Of a stretch of 20,169 nt of DNA, positions 12,142 to 18,525 are shown in pieces. This DNA is from a virus, in IMG/VR virus record IMGVR_UViG_3300044618_001788, positions 1-20,169 of that record; one strand, 5' to 3'. Within the stretch, counting starts at the first letter, position 1. The number at the start of each line of letters is the position of its first letter. Made by a program: the position numbers and the translations under genes. The notes beneath the pieces are model-generated. The model was not told the origin of the DNA and did no database searches. It saw only the letters and a list, made by a program, of their open reading frames with translations.

Positions 12142-13031
12142 TATTTTCCTGAAAATTGTTTAACCATTTTTACAATATCATTTGTTGATAAAAATACAGG
12201 ATGGGAGCTATTTGCTTCTAACTTCTGTATCACATCATTATCTTTACCACATGTATGTATTGCTTTAACTATCATGCTACGAGTGTCTTTATCTACTGAT
12301 GGTTGTACACTAAGTATCAATCCCAATCCAATCGGTGACTTTGATAACTTAGAACTGTATACACCTACGTTAGAGTGATTAAATTTGGTTGCGTATGTTT
12401 TATCAAAAGTGCTTGTCATTATATGTATTCTATTTGCCTCTACTAGAGGTCTTGCTCCAATAAAGGTATCGACAAACAAGTCTAAGTTTCCATTAACAAC
12501 GTCGGTTAATCCACCAACACTAGACTTGTAGGGCACAATTTGAAACTGTGCATTCATGTCTTTAAATATAGTTTCTGTTAAGAATGTTCCTGATGCGGAA
12601 GGAGAACCTATATTAATAATTCTTCCTTTAGATTCAGTAACCAATTCGTCTAAAGATTTGTATTTACCTGACTTAGCTACAAATACTAGTGGTGTCGAGT
12701 TCATATATACTAACGGATTTATATCTTCTAGTAAATCAACACCGGGAAACTTGCTTAATGTGTTTAACCCAAAGTTACCCATAAGTAAATGCGTAGTTGT
12801 GTCTGTATCCTGTGCGGCCTGCAATGCTTTGATAGCAACTAGTCCTTCTGCTCCAGGCTTGTATTCTTTCAATACATTAATGTTTTGTTTCTTTAAACAA
12901 GGTGCATAAGTCTCGATACTTACATCAGAACCAGATCCTGGACCGCTTGATAGAATAAATTTAAAAGTGTGAGTTTGTGAGTTTGCCAATGTTGCAACCA
13001 ATGCAACCATTAACATTAAGATAGTTTTCAT
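12141..13031 (-). CDS. TctC/Bug-type periplasmic solute-binding protein, 296 aa
   Basis: Starting at the ATG at 13031 gives a classic signal peptide, MKTILMLMVALVATLANS, with likely cleavage near residue 18. The mature protein follows the Bug/TctC fold: FILSSGPGSGSD (binding-loop region), MNSTPLVFVAKSGKYKSLDE (domain 1 hinge region) and GSPSASGTFL. In bacteria this family binds carboxylates such as citrate, nicotinate or amino acids and feeds tripartite TctAB permeases. No permease gene is here, so a host permease would be needed. A Shine-Dalgarno AGAGGAAAT precedes the ATG. The frame upstream to 13079 is rejected because it crosses the TATAAATA box. The usual PGG is varied to GPGSGSD. Confidence 0.85.
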   Translation of the reverse strand: MKTILMLMVALVATLANSQTHTFKFILSSGPGSGSDVSIETYAPCLKKQNINVLKEYKPGAEGLVAIKALQAAQDTDTTTHLLMGNFGLNTLSKFPGVDLLEDINPLVYMNSTPLVFVAKSGKYKSLDELVTESKGRIINIGSPSASGTFLTETIFKDMNAQFQIVPYKSSVGGLTDVVNGNLDLFVDTFIGARPLVEANRIHIMTSTFDKTYATKFNHSNVGVYSSKLSKSPIGLGLILSVQPSVDKDTRSMIVKAIHTCGKDNDVIQKLEANSSHPVFLSTNDIVKMVKQFSGK

Positions 13032-13051
13032 CAATATTTCCTCTAGACACA

Positions 13052-13063
13052 TATTTATAAATA
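13052..13063. promoter_or_regulatory. overlapping divergent T4-type late promoter boxes (TATAAATA)
   Basis: The 12-mer TATTTATAAATA holds TATAAATA on both strands: 13052-13059 read leftward to the TctC-like gene (20 nt before its ATG) and 13056-13063 read rightward to the oxygenase gene (7 nt before its ATG). This is the exact T4 late -10 sequence in both directions. Confidence 0.65.
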
Positions 13064-13070
13064 AGAAAGC

Positions 13071-13646
13071 ATGAGACAAATTAATTTAATAAACCACCCT
13101 TTCGTACACAATGCAATCATTGAGATTAGTGATCTAACCGACTTGCCTATACCAATTAATCCAGTGTATGACACTTCAACCGGGTATAACAATGTGTATG
13201 CCGACGGTGGTAGAGAAAGGGCATATAATTGGGATAACAAAGAAGAATCTATAGAGTATTTTACTAGATTATTCAAAGAAGATATTATACCCAAATTTTA
13301 CAGTAACAAATTGTTCACGAATGATTATGGTACAGTAACGTGTGAACAATTATTGCGTAACATTGATATTGCTGTGGGAGTAGTAAAAGATGCGCCTACA
13401 TGGGATCAACACGTACATGAAGATTGTAGGACAATGATATGTGCCGGATTAATACATTTACAAGATACTGATCGGGGCACACAGTTTCACGGTAATAACA
13501 CTGATAAAGTTAGATACACTGCCCCTAGTAAAAAATTATCAGGCTCAGCTTGGGCTAATATGGCACATTCATTTCACAGTGTTGGTAAGGGAGAGAAAGA
13601 AAGGTACGCCTATTTAATTAGCGTAATGTGGAAGCTAGTATTATAA
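13071..13646 (+). CDS. 2OG-Fe(II) oxygenase-like protein, 191 aa
   Basis: A 191-aa protein with a prolyl-4-hydroxylase-like double-stranded beta helix. HVHEDCR (residues 114-120, iron ligands H116 and D118) begins the core. GLIHLQDTDRGTQF (126-139) is the middle strand region typical of this class in phages. AHSFHSV (165-171, H166 or H169) supplies the third iron ligand, and R178 in GEKERY would bind 2-oxoglutarate. Target (protein, nucleic acid or small molecule) is unknown. There is no Shine-Dalgarno; the late box is 7 nt from the ATG. It is divergent from the TctC-like gene. Confidence 0.8.
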   Translation: MRQINLINHPFVHNAIIEISDLTDLPIPINPVYDTSTGYNNVYADGGRERAYNWDNKEESIEYFTRLFKEDIIPKFYSNKLFTNDYGTVTCEQLLRNIDIAVGVVKDAPTWDQHVHEDCRTMICAGLIHLQDTDRGTQFHGNNTDKVRYTAPSKKLSGSAWANMAHSFHSVGKGEKERYAYLISVMWKLVL

Positions 13647-13740
13647 AGCTCACTTTAGATTTCCGAGTAGCGAATTCGTACATCAACCCAGCAGCCGGGT
13701 TCACACTTATAACGCAAAGGTCCTAAGGTAGTGTGATCTT
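13646..13740. other. structured intergenic segment with tRNA-like fold potential
   Basis: Between convergent genes. AAGCTCAC (13646-13653) can pair with GTGATCTT (13733-13740) with one mismatch. Inside lies a 5-bp stem with a 7-nt loop (AACCC 13685-13689, GGGTT 13697-13701) and a CACACT/AGTGTG stem (13702-13707, 13730-13735) that competes with the outer stem. GGTCCTAAGGTAG (13719-13731) equals a piece of a conserved 23S rRNA helix. It lacks U33 and a T-arm, so it is not a standard tRNA. It may be a bidirectional terminator or an RNA. Confidence 0.4.
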
Positions 13741-14422
13741 ACCAAGAATTGTCAGTCAGTTCTAGTTGATGACTTTCAAATCTCTTTAATCTATTTATAA
13801 ATTCTGTAGTTCGTTCAGTTATAATACCAGTTAACTGGAATGTTACTCTAGGGTTATGTCCTGCATTCGCAGTAGAGTGAGGCATGTTCTGCCAATCAAA
13901 TGTCGTAACATCTCCTGCACGCCATTGCTGATGTAAGTAATTACCGTAACTCCAAAAATGACCTTGTTCCCAATCAGTCAACGCAACTTGAACACGCATG
14001 ACTGTCCAAGGTGCATCAGGTGCCCACTTCTCTAATTTGTCTAAATGCAGATTCCAAACTTCACCGGGCTTTTGCACATGTATGCGTTCCATACAATCAT
14101 CTAATGCAAACAATTCAGTAATCTTTTTTAAGTTAGGAGTTATCTGCCAATTCAAATGTGTAATCTGATAGTCTTTTCCATAGCCAAACTTTTCTAAATC
14201 ATAATCTTCGCTTGCTAATTCTTCTTCAGGTCTAGTCTTACCTACTTTACCACGTGTGCGCCAAGTCGCAGGCTTAGCTGTCTCTATTGCATGTTTAACA
14301 TCTTCACTATAGTCAGCAGTAATTTTACCAAGTCTAATTACTTTATCGACCTGTGAATCATTTTTGAAGTTATCAAAATGATACTTACTTTTTTGTTTGC
14401 TTTGATCCCAACTGCTTATCAT
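13739..14422 (-). CDS. 2OG-Fe(II) oxygenase (aspartyl/asparaginyl hydroxylase-like), 227 aa
   Basis: A 227-aa protein with the cupin-type iron site HLD (H126, D128), a distal His in MPHSTANAG (H182) and an Arg two residues after HN (R192) for 2-oxoglutarate. This order, HxD then H then R about 10 residues later, fits the aspartyl/asparaginyl beta-hydroxylase group. Residues 1-110 are an N-terminal extension without known motifs. It overlaps the sulfotransferase-like gene by ATGA and is last in the TctC2 operon. It is a second oxygenase of a different subtype from the one at 13071, so the two probably have different substrates. Confidence 0.8.
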   Translation of the reverse strand: MISSWDQSKQKSKYHFDNFKNDSQVDKVIRLGKITADYSEDVKHAIETAKPATWRTRGKVGKTRPEEELASEDYDLEKFGYGKDYQITHLNWQITPNLKKITELFALDDCMERIHVQKPGEVWNLHLDKLEKWAPDAPWTVMRVQVALTDWEQGHFWSYGNYLHQQWRAGDVTTFDWQNMPHSTANAGHNPRVTFQLTGIITERTTEFINRLKRFESHQLELTDNSW

Positions 14423-15039
14423 ATTACTGTTACCTTTACATTTGATGCACCGTAGCTTTGAAAGTAGTCACTAGGTGGTAGTTCTATATTTAGTGCCTCA
14501 CATAGGTCATTATTAGTTAATGGGTTACAATTCTTATACTTGTATGTTGCCTTGATAATACCTTGATTCTGTTCTTTAATCTTAGTAGCCATTACTTTCA
14601 AGTTCTGATAGTATTCACTATAGTCAGGGTATGTAATATCAAAATGCCCGCACTTTACCCACCATCCTAAACAAGCATCATCGGGACGATGTACTAGTAT
14701 GATCGGGCAATCAGGCCATGTTTCTTTGATGTAGTCAATGTGATTACTAAACACATGAGACTTGATGATGCGGACACCTTCTCCATTGAATGGTTCATCA
14801 AAGTCACGTTCTAATGTTTCTTTGTCATACATTGGAAGTCTATGAAAGAACTTACCAAACTCCATGCCAGGATCGTAGTATGCACCTAAATGCATCAATT
14901 CCATTTTGCCACTAGCATCATGGTAATATGTTCTACTATCACTATAATCAGATTGGTCTACGCTAGGGCTATAGTAAATGTTCTTTACTACGCTACTCCA
15001 TTTACTGCCAGGAGCTCCTGCTACGAATATATATTTCAA
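14419..15039 (-). CDS. sulfotransferase-like P-loop protein, 206 aa, TTG start
   Basis: From a TTG at 15039 the protein is 206 aa and begins with strand KYIFVAGAPGSKWSS, whose GAPGSKWSS (residues 8-16) fits the 5'-phosphosulfate-binding loop of PAPS-dependent sulfotransferases. IIKSH (about 92-96) and IILVHRPDD (114-122) fit the second strand and the 3'-phosphate-binding region. There is no ATG near the start: the TTG overlaps the stop of the TctC2 gene (TTGA), so translation is probably coupled. The usual RxxxxxS 3'-binding Ser is not obvious, so activity is uncertain. A GTP or ATP-binding role is the alternative. Confidence 0.75.
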   Translation of the reverse strand: MKYIFVAGAPGSKWSSVVKNIYYSPSVDQSDYSDSRTYYHDASGKMELMHLGAYYDPGMEFGKFFHRLPMYDKETLERDFDEPFNGEGVRIIKSHVFSNHIDYIKETWPDCPIILVHRPDDACLGWWVKCGHFDITYPDYSEYYQNLKVMATKIKEQNQGIIKATYKYKNCNPLTNNDLCEALNIELPPSDYFQSYGASNVKVTVI

Positions 15040-15989
15040 GGTGTAATCTTCTTTGCTATTTGAATCCAATCTCTGCGTAATAGTGCCATACTAGCATGGA
15101 CACCTTCTGGAGAATGTTCTCTAGTAGTTATGAACATTAAATTCTCATCAAATTTTTCTTTTGCTTCCTTGCTACGAATTGCAGGTACAAAGTTATCGTG
15201 ATACCATTTTTGTATTTCAGGACTTGTGCCTTTTGGTAACACTAAGTTCCAGCAACCGTATAGATTAAGACCGGGCGCATACTTACTCATTAATGGCGCA
15301 GACTCTAGACCTTTAAGTGGCACTTCGCTTGCCAGTCCGATAAGCTTTAATTTACCTGCTTTAACGTGGGGATAGCCTACACCAACTGGGGTGACAGCAA
15401 ACTCAGCATGACCTCCCATAACATCTAATAGTGCTTGTGCTGGTCCTTTGTACATAGCAGTTTGAACCTTATCGCCACCGGGTACATTTAGTTTTGTAGT
15501 TAAGTATTCAACGGCTAACTTGTGTCCGCCTCCACCAATCGCAAAGTTGATAGGGCGTTTCTTTTCACGTATCTCTCTAATCAAATCTTCAGGTGTATTC
15601 ACTTTACTATTGGGATTAGCCCAGAATGCTAAAGGGCTACGTGCTATATTAGCAACTGGTTCAAAGTCATATATGTTATACTTTAACATTTGTGGATACC
15701 AAACTTCAGCAGTAATCCATTGACTATTACAAGCAGGAACTGCAACAGTATGACCGTCATTTGGAACAGTATTGAAATGGTTCATTGCTATGTTACCGTC
15801 TGCTCCTGCACGGTGTTCTCTTGTAAAAGTTACCCCTGTTTTTTTGTTTACTATATCTGCTACAAAGAAAAATGATATCTCATTACCTGCTCCCGGGCCA
15901 TTTGGGAATATAACTGTAATGGGTTTTGTTGGTTGCCAAGCAAATGCAACTAGTGGTATAAATGCTAACAATGCTAAAAGTTTTTTCAT
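15036..15989 (-). CDS. TctC/Bug-type periplasmic solute-binding protein, 317 aa
   Basis: A 317-aa protein with a signal peptide, MKKLLALLAFIPLVAFA, cleaved before WQPTKPI. The mature part follows the Bug/TctC family closely: ITVIFPNGPGAGNE (binding loop), VTFTREHRAGADGNIAMN, and a C-terminal GVHASMALLRRDWIQIAKKI helix. It is the more typical of the two binding proteins here. The family captures carboxylates for tripartite permeases; none is encoded nearby. A strong GGAGGA Shine-Dalgarno precedes the ATG at 15989. A late-type box (ACTAAATA, 16022-16029) lies 32 nt upstream. It heads an operon with the sulfotransferase-like and oxygenase genes. Confidence 0.88.
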   Translation of the reverse strand: MKKLLALLAFIPLVAFAWQPTKPITVIFPNGPGAGNEISFFFVADIVNKKTGVTFTREHRAGADGNIAMNHFNTVPNDGHTVAVPACNSQWITAEVWYPQMLKYNIYDFEPVANIARSPLAFWANPNSKVNTPEDLIREIREKKRPINFAIGGGGHKLAVEYLTTKLNVPGGDKVQTAMYKGPAQALLDVMGGHAEFAVTPVGVGYPHVKAGKLKLIGLASEVPLKGLESAPLMSKYAPGLNLYGCWNLVLPKGTSPEIQKWYHDNFVPAIRSKEAKEKFDENLMFITTREHSPEGVHASMALLRRDWIQIAKKITP

Positions 15990-16001
15990 CAGTCCTCCAA
16001 G

Positions 16002-16009
16002 AATAAATA
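16002..16009 (+). promoter_or_regulatory. late-type promoter box (AATAAATA) for the methyltransferase gene
   Basis: AATAAATA on the plus strand, 39 nt before the ATG at 16049, in the divergent gap with the TctC2 gene. It matches the NATAAATA form. Confidence 0.4.
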
Positions 16010-16021
16010 TGATGTGACAAT

Positions 16022-16029
16022 TATTTAGT
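16022..16029 (-). promoter_or_regulatory. late-type promoter box (ACTAAATA) for the TctC2 operon
   Basis: ACTAAATA on the minus strand, 32 nt before the ATG at 15989. It is the same 8-mer as before the GNAT gene, with two differences from TATAAATA. Confidence 0.4.
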
Positions 16030-16048
16030 CCATCTTACAAAAAATCAT

Positions 16049-16777
16049 ATGAATACTAAAATTTTTAAGCTTTTACAAGAAAATTTGCAACTTGCGTTTA
16101 ATTTACCCAAGTATTCCAAAATTTCTATTACTAAGGATACTATCGTACAAGACCTACCTTGGACACCCGCACGATATAGCAAATTCAAAGAGGCAGTAGA
16201 AGCTGAATTGCATTTGCCATGTGACTACACAGGGACATTGATTGACATTACTAATGATTTGTCAGAACGTTATATCTTGCGTTTCTTTAGTGAGATATGG
16301 AAACCAAGAACAGGTGATTATGAACATACTGGATGGGAACTTGCAGATGAGATTAACAAACTAAATCCAGAGAAGGTTCTTGATGTTGGTTGCGGATATC
16401 ATCCCTTCAAGGGTCGTATTCAAAACATCATTGGTATCGATCCATACAACAACTGTGCTGACTATGAAGTTGATATATTAGAGTACAAAGTAAAACCAGA
16501 AAGCCATGATGTAATTATAGCATTAGGTAGTATTAACTTTAATAGCAAGGATGAGATTGAAACACGATTCAGTCATTGTATAAATCTGTTGAAGAATAAT
16601 GGAAAATTCTATCTACGTGCTAACCCTGGTATACCTCATAAGACAGGACCTTATGTTGATATCTTCCCTTGGACTTTTGAAGTCGTAAATGAGTTTGCTG
16701 AAAAATACAATCTTAATTTAGATACGTTTAAAAAAGATGCCAACGATAGATTGTATTTTGTTTACACAAAACGATAG
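16049..16777 (+). CDS. class I SAM methyltransferase with ACP-like N-terminus, 242 aa
   Basis: The C-terminal two thirds is a class I methyltransferase: motif I VLDVGCGYH (residues 110-118), motif II IIGIDPYN (about 127-134), motif IV VIIALGSINF, and a post-motif ANPGIPHKTGPY. The N-terminal 75 residues follow the spacing of an acyl carrier protein: DTIVQDL (30-36), then YSKFKEAVEAELHLPCDY, then GTLIDITNDL. The Ser that carries phosphopantetheine would align with P40, so it cannot be loaded in the usual way. The gene is divergent from the TctC2 operon and ends at a strong terminator. The substrate is unknown; a role on a carrier-bound or small-molecule intermediate is possible. Confidence 0.82.
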   Translation: MNTKIFKLLQENLQLAFNLPKYSKISITKDTIVQDLPWTPARYSKFKEAVEAELHLPCDYTGTLIDITNDLSERYILRFFSEIWKPRTGDYEHTGWELADEINKLNPEKVLDVGCGYHPFKGRIQNIIGIDPYNNCADYEVDILEYKVKPESHDVIIALGSINFNSKDEIETRFSHCINLLKNNGKFYLRANPGIPHKTGPYVDIFPWTFEVVNEFAEKYNLNLDTFKKDANDRLYFVYTKR

Positions 16778-16782
16778 CCGAA

Positions 16783-16808
16783 AAAATAGACCCCGAAGGG
16801 TCTATTTT
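16783..16808. terminator. bidirectional hairpin terminator between convergent genes
   Basis: AAAATAGACCC (16783-16793), tetraloop CGAA, GGGTCTATTTT (16798-16808): a perfect 11-bp stem. On the plus strand it ends in TTTT, on the minus strand in a run of six T. It serves the methyltransferase gene (+) and the metallophosphoesterase gene (-), whose stop codon it overlaps. Confidence 0.92.
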
Positions 16809-17409
16809 ACATTGTGGGTCCGTTCCCACTACGCATACCAACTGTTCCACCTTCTGCTTCGATTCGTTTGATAACGTCCTCGAATAAGATAGGAGTAAAA
16901 TCAGTTTGCTCAACACATACACAATGATAACGTACATCGTTTTCAGTACTGTATAATGTTGCACCTGTCTTAGCATCGATTCCCCTAGCCTTCTTCACTC
17001 TGTTAGAATGTAAGTGACCGTGAATGTTAACACCAAAACGACCTAACGATGCTTCATGTAACGGGATGTGACTTAAAATCATTCCGTTCATTACATGATA
17101 TGCACGTAATTCTCTAAAGTACATTCTATACTCATCATCACGAAAAATGTCATGGTTGCCACGAATTAAAACCTTGTCACCGTTTAAGCGGCTTAATGTC
17201 TTTAAAGACTTGCGGTTAATGACAACATCACCTAAGTGATATACTTTATCGTTTGGACGTACTGTATCGTTCCAACGCTTAATCATTTCCTCATCCATTT
17301 CATCTGGATCAGTCCATGGACGAATCTTAGTAACACCGTCTGCTTCTGTGAATCTACACACTCCGGCATGACCAAAGTGTGTGTCACTTGTTAAAAATAC
17401 TGCTGGCAT
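16807..17409 (-). CDS. calcineurin-like metallophosphoesterase, 200 aa
   Basis: A 200-aa protein with the full metal-site series: SDTHFGH (residues 8-14), GDVV (60-63), GNHD (84-87), LSHIPLH (112-118) and GHLHS (131-135). It fits small bacterial/phage phosphoesterases that hydrolyse phosphodiesters or phosphomonoesters; some act on cyclic nucleotides or RNA ends. The specificity cannot be read from the sequence. The ATG at 17409 overlaps the stop of the 75-aa gene by one base, with AGAGGG upstream. It is last in the operon that starts with the dual-specificity-phosphatase-like gene and ends at the bidirectional terminator. Confidence 0.88.
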   Translation of the reverse strand: MPAVFLTSDTHFGHAGVCRFTEADGVTKIRPWTDPDEMDEEMIKRWNDTVRPNDKVYHLGDVVINRKSLKTLSRLNGDKVLIRGNHDIFRDDEYRMYFRELRAYHVMNGMILSHIPLHEASLGRFGVNIHGHLHSNRVKKARGIDAKTGATLYSTENDVRYHCVCVEQTDFTPILFEDVIKRIEAEGGTVGMRSGNGPTM

Positions 17410-17636
17410 TATACCCTCTCTTTCTTTACTCTACCTATTCGGCTAGCTTTGTTCCAATCGTATGCAACACCATCTGGACATAGACCGTCTACTACACTGT
17501 CAACTCCAAACATACCACACACTTCAAAGTCTATACCTTTGATGGATACAAACTCATTCATCTTCTTTGCCAAGAACATTGCATCATCTAATGAATATAC
17601 TTCATATTCTGCATTCTTGCCTATTACTTTAAACAT
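17409..17636 (-). CDS. small hypothetical protein, 75 aa
   Basis: A 75-aa soluble protein starting MFKVIGKNAEYEVYSLDDAM, with a strand-helix opening, two Cys residues and a basic C-terminal tail (RIGRVKKERV). No family is recognised. The ATG at 17636 has AAAGGAAT upstream, and the stop overlaps the metallophosphoesterase start (TAATG). Its tight coupling to the phosphoesterase suggests a linked role. Confidence 0.75.
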   Translation of the reverse strand: MFKVIGKNAEYEVYSLDDAMFLAKKMNEFVSIKGIDFEVCGMFGVDSVVDGLCPDGVAYDWNKASRIGRVKKERV

Positions 17637-17645
17637 ATTATTCCT

Positions 17646-17954
17646 TTACGCAACCATCCAGTGGTCGTTTTCTTTGTATTCGATGGATTCACTTCCATCA
17701 TATTCATTTACTTTAAACAATGTACCTTCTGGTATCCATTCTACTTCCAAGTCTGTCATGCCACCTTTGTAGATTTCAGGATACTTCAGTGTTACATATG
17801 TATCTAATTCAGCCCACTTTTTGTTCTCAACAAATTTTACGATTGCTGGGTCAAAAAGTATTTCAGGAGTATCATAGTTCCATGTGTACCATCCTGCACC
17901 GAAGCCAGGACTGTACAACACTGCTACCTTTCCATCTTCAATTAACTTGTTCAT
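17646..17954 (-). CDS. conserved phage hypothetical protein, 102 aa
   Basis: A 102-aa protein with an N-terminal block VAVLYSPGFGAGWYTWNY (residues 10-27), then a helix (PAIVKFVENKKW) and a C-terminal beta segment (EGTLFKVNEYDGSESIEY). I recall similar phage proteins that share the SPGFGAGW block; function unknown. The ATG at 17954 overlaps the phosphatase-like stop by ATGA. Confidence 0.78.
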   Translation of the reverse strand: MNKLIEDGKVAVLYSPGFGAGWYTWNYDTPEILFDPAIVKFVENKKWAELDTYVTLKYPEIYKGGMTDLEVEWIPEGTLFKVNEYDGSESIEYKENDHWMVA

Positions 17955-18415
17955 TCTATACTCTTAAAAGTTCGCCAATCATCAACGTTTGGCTTTTCAT
18001 CTTCATCATAAGTCCAACCCAGTGCCTTCATCATGCGATGCTTGACTAGCAAGTTAGGGCTACGGAATCTTCCCGTATCTTCAAAGCCCATCATCACACC
18101 AACTTCACACACTGCACCACTACGGCAGATACCTGCATAGCAATGGACAACTACATTCATCCTGTTGTCTTTTGCATGTTGCAACAGTCGGACTAATTCG
18201 TTTGCTTGCTCCTGACTGCAACGCATTGCCTCGTCAAGAACCACATCATTTTTTTCAACGTCCAAGAATTCAAAATTGTGAATCTCTTTGAACTTGTGAG
18301 CGGGAACGGGTCTCCAACTTGCCGGGTCAACAATGCTAATCAGCATACTATTCTCACCGGCTTCGTGATGAAACCTAGTTGGTATATCTGCCGCCGCTAC
18401 GTTTTCAATCCACAT
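17951..18415 (-). CDS. dual-specificity/tyrosine phosphatase-like protein, 154 aa
   Basis: From the ATG at 18415 the protein is 154 aa. The active-site P-loop HCYAGICRS (residues 91-99) matches HCxxGxxRS of Cys-based phosphatases, with the strand MNVVVH before it. DEAMRCSQEQANELVRLL (about 61-78) is the helix ahead of the loop. A general-acid Asp is probable in the loop around residue 55 but not certain. It could act on phosphoproteins, nucleotides or RNA 5' ends. The longer frame to 18445 would begin upstream of the -10 box. Shine-Dalgarno AAGGAG lies 6 nt upstream. It heads a four-gene operon with a metallophosphoesterase. Confidence 0.83.
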   Translation of the reverse strand: MWIENVAAADIPTRFHHEAGENSMLISIVDPASWRPVPAHKFKEIHNFEFLDVEKNDVVLDEAMRCSQEQANELVRLLQHAKDNRMNVVVHCYAGICRSGAVCEVGVMMGFEDTGRFRSPNLLVKHRMMKALGWTYDEDEKPNVDDWRTFKSIE

Positions 18416-18436
18416 TTCTAACTCCTTAATATTAGT

Positions 18437-18465
18437 ATTATACATCCAAACTGATTTATTGTCAA
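18437..18465 (-). promoter_or_regulatory. sigma70 promoter of the phosphatase operon
   Basis: TTGACA (18460-18465), 17-bp spacer ATAAATCAGTTTGGATG, TATAAT (18437-18442). It is a copy of the promoter family otherwise confined to 1-8.1 kb. Confidence 0.92.
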
Positions 18466-18479
18466 ATTTTAGATATGGG

Positions 18480-18507
18480 AAAAGGTCTGAGCATTTCTAC
18501 TCAGACC
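18480..18507 (-). terminator. terminator of the TROVE gene
   Basis: GGTCTGAG (18484-18491) pairs with CTCAGACC (18500-18507), an 8-bp stem with an 8-nt loop. On the minus strand it is followed by TTTTCCC (T run at 18480-18483). It lies 19 nt beyond the TROVE stop. Confidence 0.85.
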
Positions 18508-18525
18508 CTTTAGGGGGTTAGCACT

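Noticed and set aside
13719-13731. A rRNA gene fragment or an I-CeuI-type homing site
   Set aside because: Only 13 bases match the conserved 23S helix and the flanks of the known recognition site differ.
13646-13740. A standard tRNA gene
   Set aside because: The anticodon-like loop has no U at position 33 on either strand and there is no GGTTCNA T-arm; kept only as a structured segment.
13792-13799. TATAAATA on the minus strand as a late promoter
   Set aside because: It lies inside the 3' end of an oxygenase gene with no minus-strand gene downstream before the convergent gene.
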